In this document: positions 25,601 through 33,760 of the stretch, one piece after another
Layout of the letters: each line of letters begins with the position of its first letter
Numbering within the stretch: the stretch's first letter is position 1
Source of the DNA: Tengunoibacter tsumagoiensis
GTDB lineage: Bacteria > Chloroflexota > Ktedonobacteria > Ktedonobacterales > Ktedonobacteraceae
Assembly: GCF_003967535.1 (NCBI RefSeq)
Contig: NZ_BIFR01000002.1
Location: 1,240,001 to 1,304,000 of the forward strand
Direction: 5' to 3'
Length of the DNA stretch: 64,000 nucleotides
Position numbers and translations under genes: made by a program
The notes under the pieces: model-generated
Database searches by the model: none
The model's input: only the letters and a program-made list of their open reading frames with translations
Told to the model about the DNA's origin: nothing

Positions 25601-27296
25601 CAGGCTTGATGACTTCTCGCCACTCGATATGGTTGCATTTGAACCGCTCCATTGCGACAGAAAACAGGTTATTGGGATTGGTGGCCAGACGCTGAATCAG
25701 GTCTTGTGGTGAAAGATCTGGCGACTCCTGAAGCTCTCTGGCCACGAGATCGAGATAGAGAGCGTTCTCTTCCATTTTTTCGTAGAACTGATCGGCCAGA
25801 TGGCGATCAAGCCGAACGTTGTGGTGCTGGAGGATGAGGGCAAAGTCGGCTCGTGAGAGATTGGGGAGGGCGTAACGATGGTGTGGTTTGAGTAAGGTTA
25901 AAGGCTGGAGAGCATCATTGGGACGCGTTGCCAGAACAAAGACGATACCAGCGGGAGGATTCGTGGGCAAGAAGGAGAGATCTCGCACACCATTGAGGTC
26001 TTCTTCGATCTGATCCAGGCCGTCGATAAAGAGGACCTCCTGTCCCCCTTTGCTCGCAATTTCCCGTAAGAGGTTGGGGAGATAGTCGCGCAGAGCTGCG
26101 CGTACTTCTGTAGAGACATAGGTCTCTGAAAGGTTGTATTTGAGAATCAGACGTGCCATCAGATTGCGCAGGAGCCCCACCTGATGATCAGGGCCCGGAT
26201 TAAAAGGGATGAAATGAAAGGCGGGCAGATCACTCTTATATGCCTCAACTAATTTCGCCATCATGCTACTCTTGCCCTGACCCGCTTGACCAGTGATACT
26301 GACATAGCCACCCATAGGGAGCGTGGCCTGGATCATCTGTTGAAGCTCGGCAATCTCGTGTGCACGCCCGACAAAACTTTGCAGTCGATCAGCTATAAAC
26401 GCTGTATGGTCTGCCAGCATCGTTCGTAAGCGGTCTTCCTTGCCCTGATTTGTGGAAGGAGGAACGGGAGTTTCATCAGGTCGAACCAGATCGGGATAGC
26501 AGGCGATCTCAAAGACATCATGCTGGACGCCACTAAGGACAGGGCGCTGCCGTTCTGGCAACGCTTGTGAGAGGTATTCAAAGAGTGTATTGACTGTCAG
26601 GCAACCATCTCGTCTCAGGGCCTCAGGAGCCAGGCCCTTGAGGGCTTGCAGGACATGGTAGGTGAAATACCCATGCCCATACTTTGTTGTTTCGGCAGCA
26701 TGTTGCTCGAGAAGACAGCTTGAGAGAGCCACACGTCCCGTCATTTTACTATCCAGCATCTGTTGTACGTAGGTACGAACGGTCTCCTGATCACCCGCTC
26801 GATAGCCTGAACCAGCAAAACCACCGCTCGCACAACAGTCCAGCAAGAAGAGGCGTTTGCGCGATCCTTTCCCTTCAAAAAACGTTTTCCGGAGCCGCTG
26901 CATCCCCAGGGTCTTCTCCATCCGATAGGACCGGCGCTTAAGAATCCTTGGCTCATCAAAATCATAGTTACACAGAAAGACTTCCTGCTCATCATCCTGC
27001 TGGATATAGAGTGATTTGCCATGGCCAGCATAGAAAAAGACGACCAGATCATTCTCCTGGGCTCGATCAAGAAACATCTCGGTTAATGCTTCGTTCATCG
27101 CTTCCAGCGTGGCCTGCTTTCCCAGCAACAGTAGGCGGTTTGCTGGATCAAAGCCCAGTGTTCCTAATACCTCATCAATAGCCTGGGCATCCTGTTCAGC
27201 ATAACGTAAGGAGGTTAAGTGGGAGGAAGGAATATAGTCATTGATGCCAATGCATACCGCATAGCGCTTCTCTGTATATGTTGATTGTTCCTTCAT
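22671..27296 (-). CDS. Caspase-like protease / STAND NTPase / helical-repeat protein
   Basis: About 1541 residues from the ATG at 27296; an upstream ATG at 27344 adds 16 residues without a ribosome site. Residues ~10-270 are a peptidase C14 (caspase) domain: YAVCIGINDY, FFYAGHG with catalytic His92, and LLDCCASGG with catalytic Cys ~155. A STAND/NACHT-type NTPase follows: SFVGRAHEI, ITGQAGQGKSS (Walker A, ~334-344) and VLFIDGLDQ (Walker B, ~421-429). From about 760 to 1510 comes an array of 33- or 40-residue helix-pair repeats (SRASALSAIAEGLSRAQEWE-type). Known relatives are conflict or programmed-death proteins: ligand sensing by repeats, NTP-driven oligomerisation, protease activation. The gene stands alone. 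Reverse-strand frames over it are artefacts of its repeats. Confidence 0.9.
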   Translation of the reverse strand: MKEQSTYTEKRYAVCIGINDYIPSSHLTSLRYAEQDAQAIDEVLGTLGFDPANRLLLLGKQATLEAMNEALTEMFLDRAQENDLVVFFYAGHGKSLYIQQDDEQEVFLCNYDFDEPRILKRRSYRMEKTLGMQRLRKTFFEGKGSRKRLFLLDCCASGGFAGSGYRAGDQETVRTYVQQMLDSKMTGRVALSSCLLEQHAAETTKYGHGYFTYHVLQALKGLAPEALRRDGCLTVNTLFEYLSQALPERQRPVLSGVQHDVFEIACYPDLVRPDETPVPPSTNQGKEDRLRTMLADHTAFIADRLQSFVGRAHEIAELQQMIQATLPMGGYVSITGQAGQGKSSMMAKLVEAYKSDLPAFHFIPFNPGPDHQVGLLRNLMARLILKYNLSETYVSTEVRAALRDYLPNLLREIASKGGQEVLFIDGLDQIEEDLNGVRDLSFLPTNPPAGIVFVLATRPNDALQPLTLLKPHHRYALPNLSRADFALILQHHNVRLDRHLADQFYEKMEENALYLDLVARELQESPDLSPQDLIQRLATNPNNLFSVAMERFKCNHIEWREVIKPVLGLLLVARQPLTLWQIRQILHLEDDRLRGGITRLGGFIRDNGQRHYTIFHLKLQEYLRQDEANSEKDYVFATDEEEGYHDKMVNWCEPLIWEDSPDPKEQARRIYARNHYIKHLFSACQYDKLFHILDEGSYGRAKEQYDITNRSYIQDLDLGKKAAINYGHMHYQEIASLPRLWKYTLLRGSLRSQVDSYPDSLFQVGLALNHENEILGWIELLTDDERRVSLLIMLVQHYHKQQKRQERERILLRAISIASDIAVPSVRVKSLMKIAKGLCGMQEWERVQELWRTAQRLAREIEVSKSRCEVLIEIAKGLSEVQEMERALDMWREALRVARRIEDPWGRASALSAIAEGLSRAQEWECALELPQEIEDPWDRASALSTIVKALSRTQEWDRALEIAREIVEPVLRAVALSAIAEELSRVGEWERALGVAREIEGPWSRASALSAIAEELSRVGEWERALELPQEIKGPGFRDSALSAIAKGLSRAQAWERALEMAREIEGPGFRDSALSAIAEGFSKAQEWERALEVSQEIEVPEFRASALSAIAEGFSKAQEWERALKLWRKAQAAVRGIDEPLLRPKALSVIAKGLNGAQEWERALEMTREIEVPEFRDSALSEITEGLSRAQEWERALEVSQEIEVPDFRASALNAIAEGLSRAQEWERALGVAREIEESESRASALSAIAVDLSGAQEWERALGVAREIEVPESRASALSVIAEVLSGVDRWDHAQEVWREALGVAREIEVPESRASALSVIAEVLSGVDRWDHAQEVWREALGVAREIEVPWSRASALSVIAEVLSGVDRWDHAQEVWREALGVAREIEVPESRASALTEIVNSLSEAQEWAYAQDVAREIREPEWRAIALSAIAKGFSGVQKWEHALKMWEEALDVARGIDILRSRVHPLKGITQGLCEVQKWEIAVDLIQRNWLLAETRSDTLMLLPLASGLIQKYPWLGTRFFEIFAEVDELLRP
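23101..23460 (-). repeat. Three near-identical 120-bp tandem repeats in coding sequence
   Basis: Blocks 23101-23220, 23221-23340 and 23341-23460 are identical except for two bases in the middle copy (ACTCA versus ACCAA near 23231), and the identity continues about 40 bp beyond. Each encodes a 40-residue helical repeat of the caspase-STAND protein. Such identity next to diverged repeats means recent duplication or homogenisation. Confidence 0.95.
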
Positions 27297-27527
27297 CACC
27301 AACTCTCTCAATCTCTCTGATAGCAAACGACCGTCTAGTAACATCTAGTATATAGATAACGGAGAAATGTGTCTATTTTGCAGGCTGATTCTCAGGTAAG
27401 ACCAATCGTATTACACATCCTTATACAGTCCAAAACCTTTTTTAGCTATTTCACATTTTAGGTTGAAATTGACCTCTAAGAGTATTGTAGGCTTTTTGGC
27501 GAGCGGTTGGAATGGACGATTGAGCGG
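27297..27527. other. Gene-free stretch upstream of caspase-STAND gene
   Basis: AT-rich leader presumably containing the caspase-STAND promoter on the minus strand. No convincing -35/-10 pair or operator could be fixed by eye. Confidence 0.4.
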
Positions 27528-27800
27528 CTACTCCTGTGTTTCTTGTTCCGGTTGAAACGACTTCCGCAACCGAGGATATTTGCGAGCATTCTCTTCAGCA
27601 AAGAGGTGATCACGCATTCCAAAGCGATAGGGCATTAATTGGACATGTCACAATGGGCAAGTGGTCACCCTTTGTGCCACCTCTGCGATGAAATGATAGG
27701 TCTGCTTATTCTCGTGAATATCGAGGATCGTCCAGCCTGCTAAATTCAGGAGATCCACGCGCTCATCATAACTCTCTATGGGCGCTATTTCTTCATCCAT
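27528..27800 (-). pseudogene. Interrupted small ORF, possible transposase N-terminal remnant
   Basis: From ATG 27800 a frame encodes about 50 residues ending in RVTTCPL and a TGA, then continues in frame for about 40 more residues to TAG at 27528. The start (LLNLAGWTILDI...QRVTTCP) recalls the N-terminus of ISL3-type transposases just before their zinc-binding CxxC, but the match is weak. It may equally be a short unrelated protein. Lies in a zone of other gene fragments. Confidence 0.25.
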
Positions 27801-28139
27801 ACAAACCTACGCTACAAATCCTTGTTACACCAATGTAAGTTGTTGAGGAAGCAGTGACTGAAGGATCGCCAAGCGTTCCCATTCAGTGGGGATATATTCA
27901 CAGGATCGACGCCAGCAATCCAGATACAGCGGGTCTTTCTTTGTGCCTTTCAACGGATGATCAACCCACTGGCCTGCATCCCACGACTTGGAAAAATCAT
28001 AGCAATACGCTAAATAAAACACCCTAGCTGCTCAGTTTAAGGTGCTTTTTTTTTATGCTCGAATAGATAAGGTGTCAATTGAGGTGTCAAAAACAAAGAT
28101 AACAGTAGTCAAATAGCTTAAATACTTGCTTTATATTCA

Positions 28140-28400
28140 GCACAAAATCATATGCAGATTATGGAAGGAGATCTGATTCGCACCATCCAGGACAACCATG
28201 AGTACTTCGCACACTATCATACCGCAGGGAATCCTGGACGCCATGAACTCAATGAGAAGCAGGAAATTCAGTATCCTCCCATCATGCGCACCATTTTACA
28301 GACGGGCTATCAGGGGTTCGTGGGCCAGGAATTTATCCCACAGGGAGATCCGCTTGTTGGCTTGAAGCAGGCATATGACCTGTGTGATGTTCGCCTCTGA
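28140..28400 (+). pseudogene. 3' fragment of hydroxypyruvate isomerase-like gene
   Basis: The 82 codons from 28152 read HMQIMEGDLIRTI..., then HTAGNPGRHEL and GFVGQEFIPQGDP, characteristic of the C-terminal third of Hyi-type hydroxypyruvate isomerases (TIM-barrel sugar isomerases). The N-terminal two thirds are missing; the sequence upstream of about 28140 does not continue the fold. A perfect terminator still follows, so this was probably the last gene of an operon before the break. Confidence 0.8.
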
Positions 28401-28412
28401 TCTGATTGACCC

Positions 28413-28461
28413 AAGAAGAGAGAACCTTTTCTTTTTAGCAGAGAAAAGGTTCTCTCTTCTT
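28413..28461 (+). terminator. Long perfect inverted repeat, probable bidirectional terminator
   Basis: AAGAAGAGAGAACCTTTTCT pairs perfectly with AGAAAAGGTTCTCTCTTCTT (20 bp) around a short T-rich loop. It sits 12 bp after the isomerase fragment stop. There is no long T run beyond the stem, but A/T-rich stem ends could act in both directions. Confidence 0.6.
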
Positions 28462-28786
28462 GCTTACTATTCCTCGGAGATCAAGAGCCCGATCTGAGGA
28501 TGACTATCTGGAACTGGATGCTCACCAGCGAGAAGAGCTTTGGTTGGCTGCTGGTTACTTGCCAGAGGATGAGACTACCCTCAATGCACAAACCTATGAT
28601 CTCTCACTAAACTTGATGCACGCCTTTATCTATCCAGCGGCTCTCGTCGATCAGCAAAACAATCTCCTGGATGTGAACTCGCGTTTTCTTCGCTTACATG
28701 AGCTCCCAGCCGTTGAGGACATTCCTCTGGATCAGCGGAATATGATAGCACTTGCATTTTGCAAAGCCTTTATTAAGATTTATTGA
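28460..28786 (+). pseudogene. Fragment of XRE/MmyB-like regulator
   Basis: The readable part has YLELDAHQREELWLAAGYLP and then MHAFIYPAALVDQQNNLLDVNSRFLRL, resembling the junction between an XRE HTH and an MmyB-like ligand-binding domain. The HTH itself and the remaining C-terminal domain are absent. Frame begins inside the preceding inverted repeat, consistent with a recombination junction. Confidence 0.55.
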
Positions 28787-28830
28787 ACAGGATATGATAT
28801 GTAGTGACCGATGTCAGCTAACTGGCATGA

Positions 28831-29709
28831 TTACCAGGAGGGCTCTCCAGGCCAGATGCTGTGTTGCGGTTGCCAGCCAAGCTGTTCTCGTGCACGTTGG
28901 TTACTGCAACGATACGATGGATTCTGGGGCAGTCCTTCGTTATACGAGGGCTGGGGCAGATGCAGCCTGTTAGCGAGCTCTATGAGATAGTCTCCATAGC
29001 GTAGCGGCTGATCGACAATCTGATAGATTGAGCCTCCAGGGGCGTGTTCAAGCGCGCGCGCTATCGCCTCGGCCATATCCGCAACGTGAATGGGGGACAG
29101 GAAGTTTTGCCCATTGCCAGGAATCTCGACCTCTCCCGCGCGCAGGCTCTCCAGGAGTCCTTCTTGTCCTGTTCCTCGACCGACGAACCAGCCACCACGC
29201 AGAATACTCCACTGCAAGCGAGTGGGTGGGACAGCGCGCACCAGCCGTTCCATCTCCAGAACCGGGGCGCAGCGATCTGCGCGGTCGAGGTCCGTGTCGA
29301 TTGGCTGGTCTTCGTCAATCCAGCCATCGCCACCGTCGGGATAGGCCATAGTGATACTTTGCTGGATATAGCGTGTAGCCCCAGCCTGGAGTGCGGCTGC
29401 GAGCAAGTGCTTTGTTCCTTCTGTGCGTAGTTGGGTATTTGTGTCCCAGGCGCCGGGGGCAGAAACCTTGGCTGGGATAGCCGTGGCAATATGGATGACG
29501 GCCTCACAGCCCATGAGCAGTTCTGGTAGCTGCTGTTGTGTCTCTGCGCGCAGGATCTCTCCCACGGTTGCTTCAATGCCAGCTGCCTGCAATGTTCGCG
29601 CCTGTTCCGCGGACCGCACCAGGGTGCGAATCTCGTGATGCGCCTGTTGGAGACGTGGCACAAGGACACGTCCCAGGACGCCAGTCGCACCGATCATAAA
29701 AATACGCAT
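28831..29709 (-). CDS. NAD(P)-dependent epimerase/dehydratase (SDR)
   Basis: 292 residues with a GAGGAAG ribosome site. MIGATGVLGRVLV near the N-terminus is the Rossmann glycine motif of atypical/extended SDRs; HIATAIPA and the region around SITMAYPDG follow the family pattern, although the canonical YxxxK is not obvious. Predicted role: NAD(P)H-dependent reduction or epimerisation of an unknown substrate in the cytoplasm. It diverges from the ECF41 sigma gene at 29881; ECF41 factors often control a neighbouring oxidoreductase, so this is its likely target. Confidence 0.85.
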   Translation of the reverse strand: MRIFMIGATGVLGRVLVPRLQQAHHEIRTLVRSAEQARTLQAAGIEATVGEILRAETQQQLPELLMGCEAVIHIATAIPAKVSAPGAWDTNTQLRTEGTKHLLAAALQAGATRYIQQSITMAYPDGGDGWIDEDQPIDTDLDRADRCAPVLEMERLVRAVPPTRLQWSILRGGWFVGRGTGQEGLLESLRAGEVEIPGNGQNFLSPIHVADMAEAIARALEHAPGGSIYQIVDQPLRYGDYLIELANRLHLPQPSYNEGLPQNPSYRCSNQRAREQLGWQPQHSIWPGEPSW

Positions 29710-29880
29710 GTTCTTCCTCTTTCTTTGCTTTCTGTTTGGCCCGCGTTTGTCTTGAGGCGCGAGTTGTAATGGAGACGAGTCAGCCCGGTCAGATGTGACA
29801 TGCGACGTTGCCTTGTCAGGCTGAGCTTCTGTGTTAGAATGAAGGGAAGGACGTGTAAAGGGAACAGGAAGAGCACAGCT

Positions 29881-30762
29881 ATGGAAGACTTCGAGACTTA
29901 TCGGCCGCTCTTGTTAGCGATTGCCTACCGTATGACTGGCAGCATGAGCGAGGCCGAAGATATCGTACAGGAGGCCTATCTTCGTCTCAGCAAGGTGACA
30001 GCAACTGAGATACGCTCACTCAGATCCTATCTCAGCACGTTGGTGACCCGTCTCTGCCTGGATTACTTGAAGTCCGCGCGTGTGGAAAGAGAGCGCTATA
30101 TCGGTACCTGGCTGCCTGAACCGATACTGACTGAAGACATGAACCTGTTGCCAGAAGACACGATTGAGATGCGTGAATCGATCTCGATGGCTTTTCTTGT
30201 CCTGCTAGAAACGTTGACTCCTCCTGAGCGCGCTGTTTTCCTTCTCCACGAAGTCTTTGACTATGCTTTTCCTGAGATCGGTGAGATTATTGGCAAAAGC
30301 ACAGCAAACTGTCGCCAGATCTTTCATCGCGCGAAAGAACATCTGGCCACCCAGCATCAACGCTTTGAACCATCTCCGGCTCAGCAACAGCACCTCCTGA
30401 GACGCTTTCTGGCCGCGTGTCAGTCTGGTGACCTGGCTGCTTTGACTGATGTGCTCGCACAGGATGTGACGGCCTGGGCTGATGGTGGTGGCAAAGTCAC
30501 GGCTGCCTTGCGTCCTGTGCTGGGATTGGCGGCTGTGGCTCGTTATTGCCTGGGGATTATCTCCAAGACCTCCAGACGATACGCCGATACGTTTGCTGTG
30601 AACTATGCAGAAGTGAATGGTTCTCCAGCTCTGCTGATCTGGGCAGATGCGCATCTCTTTTCCCTGCTCACCTTCACTGGAAACGAGCAGATGCATAAGA
30701 TCTGGATCATCCGCAATCCCGAGAAACTGGCTTTTATACAACAGCAGTTGGCAGCCAGGTAG
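29881..30762 (+). CDS. ECF41-type (SigJ-like) RNA polymerase sigma factor
   Basis: 293 residues from ATG 29881. Region 2 is YRPLLLAIAYRMTGSMSEAEDIVQEAYLR-like (seen in two blocks), region 4 includes LTPPERAVFLLHEVFDYAF, and a C-terminal SnoaL-like domain (~180-293) contains WADGGGKVTA, the DGGGK motif diagnostic of ECF41. In this group the C-terminal domain acts as a built-in regulator instead of an anti-sigma factor. It is divergent from an SDR oxidoreductase, the usual ECF41 arrangement. Confidence 0.92.
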   Translation: MEDFETYRPLLLAIAYRMTGSMSEAEDIVQEAYLRLSKVTATEIRSLRSYLSTLVTRLCLDYLKSARVERERYIGTWLPEPILTEDMNLLPEDTIEMRESISMAFLVLLETLTPPERAVFLLHEVFDYAFPEIGEIIGKSTANCRQIFHRAKEHLATQHQRFEPSPAQQQHLLRRFLAACQSGDLAALTDVLAQDVTAWADGGGKVTAALRPVLGLAAVARYCLGIISKTSRRYADTFAVNYAEVNGSPALLIWADAHLFSLLTFTGNEQMHKIWIIRNPEKLAFIQQQLAAR

Positions 30763-30769
30763 CCTACTC

Positions 30770-30930
30770 TATCGTGCGAATGCTGCGTATGAACAGCTTA
30801 CCGCTGTTCAATACGACTAGCAGCAGCCTACCAAGTGGGAAGACTGAGGTCGGGCCGAACTGGTCACTGAGCCAGCCAGCAACTACATAGCCGATGGAGA
30901 GCATGCAGAGTGCGCCGATTTCGTCATGAA
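30770..30930 (-). pseudogene. MFS transporter C-terminal fragment
   Basis: Minus-strand reading gives SIGYVVAGWLSDQFGPTSVF and then a TAG near 30770; the WLSDQFGP pattern resembles an MFS loop. No start or upstream part exists before 30930. A short remnant. Confidence 0.35.
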
Positions 30931-30979
30931 AAATTCCTCCTTTCCGATCCTGACGATGAATTAGATATAACTTATATAT

Positions 30980-31251
30980 TCAATCTTCTTCTCGCTGCCT
31001 ATTGCGAGCCTCATCCTCAGTTGGCATCTCAGAAAATCTCCCGCCTGGCGCGGTTATGACTGGTACGCGATTATTGCGAGCTTTATTACCGTCATCCCTG
31101 CTATCTTCGTCCTCTTCTCTTTCTTTGCCCCTTCGGGAGGCACGCAACCTTCAGTGTTTGTCGTCATAATCAATCGCATCTTTGTGATCGAGGCTCTCGC
31201 ATGGTATGTGGTGATGGGAATTCGCATGCTTACTCTCGTAGGCCCTCAATG
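30980..31251 (+). pseudogene. C-terminal fragment of DUF998-like membrane protein
   Basis: A frame without start reads SPAWRGYDWYAIIASFITV, a hydrophobic stretch, then RIFVIEALAWYVVMGIRML and TGA at 31249-31251. The end pattern (E-x-x-W-x-x-V-M-G-x-R) is typical of DUF998 membrane proteins. The N-terminal half is missing. Confidence 0.5.
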
Positions 31252-31432
31252 ACTCTCCAATTTGGAATGCGTCTGGGCGGATTCTGAAAAAATCTTACGC
31301 AGCGATGAAAGGTCTTGCCTGGCGTGTAGCCTTGATGCAACCATTGCACCCACCAGGAATGACAGGTATACTATCAAAACAAGGAGTTGCTCTAAAGTTA
31401 TTTGGTTAGGTATAGAGAGAGAACATCAAAAT

Positions 31433-32050
31433 ATGTATATTCCTGGTCATTTTAATGAAGCTAATGTGCAGATTATTCATGCCTTTATGCGCGATTACAG
31501 CTTTGCAACGCTGGTGAGCACTGACGAGAACGGAGTACCGATTGCCACACCGCTCCCATTTCTCCTCGAGTCTGAGCCTGCTCCCTATGGAACCTTAAAA
31601 GCCCATATGGCATTGGGGAATCCACAATGGAAAAGCTTTCGAGCTGATCAAGAAGTGTTAGTGATGTTCCAGGGACCACATGCATATATTACGCCCTCGT
31701 GGTATGAGCAGCCTCTCTCTGTCCCCACCTGGAACTATGCCGCGGTGCATGCCTATGGTCTTCCGCTCTTGATAACAGAGACAGAAGCATCATATCAGGA
31801 CCTGAAAAACCTGATTGATCTTCATGAGCGCCAATTTGAACATCCCTGGTCGTTAGAACAGGTACCGGATGAATATATCCAAAAGATGATGAAAGGGACC
31901 GTTAGCTTCTCCATTGAGATTACACGGCTTCAGGGGAAGTTCAAGATGAGCCAGAATCGCACACCAACTGAACGAGAGCGGATTAGTGAAGAGTTAGAGA
32001 AGAGTCCTGATGCTACCAGAGTCGCTGCAAGCAAGCTTGTGAAAGGATGA
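31433..32050 (+). CDS. PaiB-like FMN-binding protein
   Basis: 205 residues from the ATG at 31433; an upstream frame to 31262 is not supported. The start MYIPGHFNE and later TLVSTDENGVPIATPLPF, AHMALGNPQW and SWYEQPLSVPTWNYAAVHAYG match the PaiB family, split-barrel FMN-binding proteins first described as negative regulators of sporulation and protease genes in Bacillus. It is 4 bp upstream of a lactate-monooxygenase-like gene, suggesting a common transcript and possibly shared flavin chemistry. Confidence 0.88.
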   Translation: MYIPGHFNEANVQIIHAFMRDYSFATLVSTDENGVPIATPLPFLLESEPAPYGTLKAHMALGNPQWKSFRADQEVLVMFQGPHAYITPSWYEQPLSVPTWNYAAVHAYGLPLLITETEASYQDLKNLIDLHERQFEHPWSLEQVPDEYIQKMMKGTVSFSIEITRLQGKFKMSQNRTPTERERISEELEKSPDATRVAASKLVKG

Positions 32051-32054
32051 CAGT

Positions 32055-33215
32055 ATGGCACCCTCTTCGTATGGATTATCGCGTCAGACACAGATCTATC
32101 TGTCTGGTTTACAGGGTCAGCGGCCTCGCTTCCCGGTTGATGTTGAACAGCTAGAGCAAGCCGCTCATGCAGCGATGAGCCCGGAGGCGAGAGGGTACCT
32201 TTCCGGCATGACCGAAAGTATGCAGAACAATCGCGCTGCATTTGAGCGCTGGCACATTATTCCCCGTATGCTACGGGATGTCTCAGAGAGAGATTTGAGC
32301 ATATCGCTGTTCGGCAAACAGTATCCCACTCCTCTCCTCTTAGCTCCCATTGGTGTACAATCCATCGTACATACAGATGGAGAGGCCGGCGTTGCGCGGG
32401 CAGCGGCAGCCGTGGGTATTCCATTGATCTTTAGTACCGCCTCAACTATTCCTCTTGAACATATGGCAGAAGCAATGGGCGATGCTCCCCGATGGTTTCA
32501 GCTTTACTGGAGTAAAGATGCCGATTTTAATGCAAGCATCCTGGCGAGAGCAGAACAGGCTGGTTGTGAGGCCCTGGTGGTGACGCTTGATACCTATCTT
32601 CTGGCCTGGAGAGCGCAGGATATCCAGAATGCCTATCTTCCATTTTTATTGGGTCAGGGACTGGGAAATTATCTGAGCGATCCTGCATTTCGTCGTGCCT
32701 TACCGCGCCCACCTGAAGAAGATCCTCAAGCGGCTATCAACTATTTCCTTCAGATCTTCACGAATCCATCATTAACGTGGAATGATCTCACATGGTTGCG
32801 AAACCATACCAGGCTTCCCATACTCCTCAAAGGTATCCTGCATCCTGACGATGCTCAAAAAGCTCTGGATGCGGGCATTGACGGCCTGATCGTCTCAAAT
32901 CATGGTGGGCGACAGGTCGCGGGTGCAATTGCCTCCCTGGACGCATTACCCCCCATTGCTCAGGTCGTCAATGGTCAGATTCCACTTGTGCTGGATAGTG
33001 GAATACGACGAGCTGCTGACGTCATAAAGGCCCTGGCACTGGGCGCGCAAGCGGTGCTCATAGGTCGTCCTTATATGTGGGGATTGGCGTTAGGAGGCGA
33101 AGAAGGAGTCAAAGAAGTCCTGATGAACTTTCTGGCAGATCTTGACCTGACTCTGGCTCTCAGTGGCTACCGTTCATGGACCGAGGTTTGTGCGGATACG
33201 CTCACAAGAGCATGA
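32055..33215 (+). CDS. FMN-dependent alpha-hydroxy-acid oxidase (lactate 2-monooxygenase-like)
   Basis: 386 residues. The family signature SNHGGRQ, with the catalytic His and substrate-binding Arg, lies near residue 279; LLLAPIGVQ, FSTASTIPLE, WFQLYW and VLIGRPYMWGLALGG complete the TIM-barrel FMN fold. The N-terminal YLSGL...MSPEARGYLSG resembles lactate 2-monooxygenase, which converts lactate to acetate, CO2 and water; oxidase activity yielding H2O2 is the main alternative. It is the second gene after paiB-like. Confidence 0.88.
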   Translation: MAPSSYGLSRQTQIYLSGLQGQRPRFPVDVEQLEQAAHAAMSPEARGYLSGMTESMQNNRAAFERWHIIPRMLRDVSERDLSISLFGKQYPTPLLLAPIGVQSIVHTDGEAGVARAAAAVGIPLIFSTASTIPLEHMAEAMGDAPRWFQLYWSKDADFNASILARAEQAGCEALVVTLDTYLLAWRAQDIQNAYLPFLLGQGLGNYLSDPAFRRALPRPPEEDPQAAINYFLQIFTNPSLTWNDLTWLRNHTRLPILLKGILHPDDAQKALDAGIDGLIVSNHGGRQVAGAIASLDALPPIAQVVNGQIPLVLDSGIRRAADVIKALALGAQAVLIGRPYMWGLALGGEEGVKEVLMNFLADLDLTLALSGYRSWTEVCADTLTRA

Positions 33216-33760
33216 TGGTGTATGCATAGAGAGGTATCGCTACGTTCTCTAGCCGCAAAGTGGCGGGTTAAACAGTTTGGTGTGCATTTAATAATAATTG
33301 TAGAATTATGTGGACGACTCAGAGGAAGTAAATCGTTTTTTTTGTCTCTTTGATATATCGATGTCGTGTTGAGCGAGAGATGTCAGGCAGGAAACCATTG
33401 GAGAGAAAGGAAAGCAACTTCAGAAGTCGTTGCTTCCCTGCATCTTTGCGAATTTTCTGCCTCGTTCCTCTGCTGCCTTGCTTTCTCTAGAGGAGAGGCA
33501 AAGCATTGTGGAGCTTTATCGCTATTAAGCGAGGGTAAGCCGTCTACTCATATCCAATTGCAGCATTCCATATAGTTCGACAAGACTACAAAAGAGCGGA
33601 GTCAATCCTCAATAATCTTCTCTAGTCAGTCGCTTCTGCCAGGTACTCTCAGCCCAGTTGTTAATAGATAAATTTAATGCCTTTTTAATGTGATTTCTGC
33701 TATACTCTCCTCACTATCTTGATTAAATGTTTTAGCGTATTGAAGTTGAAGTGAGGAGGT
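33216..33760. other. Gene-free stretch before the exporter operon
   Basis: About 545 bp. GAAAGCAAC / GTTGCTTCC arms around 33409-33437 form a possible hairpin. TGCTATACT near 33700 may be a -10 for the HlyD-like gene. A 36-codon frame from the ATG at 33379 has no good ribosome site and no double-glycine leader. Confidence 0.4.

Noticed and set aside
27825..28022. Minus-strand 65-codon frame
   Set aside because: No ribosome site and no family resemblance; lies in a zone of fragments.
28020..28060. Terminator-like CACC...GGTG followed by a long T run
   Set aside because: The stem is only 4 bp, too weak to call.
33366..33575. Short plus-strand frames as bacteriocin precursor candidates upstream of the exporter
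   Set aside because: No double-glycine leader, no good ribosome site, composition unlike known precursors.
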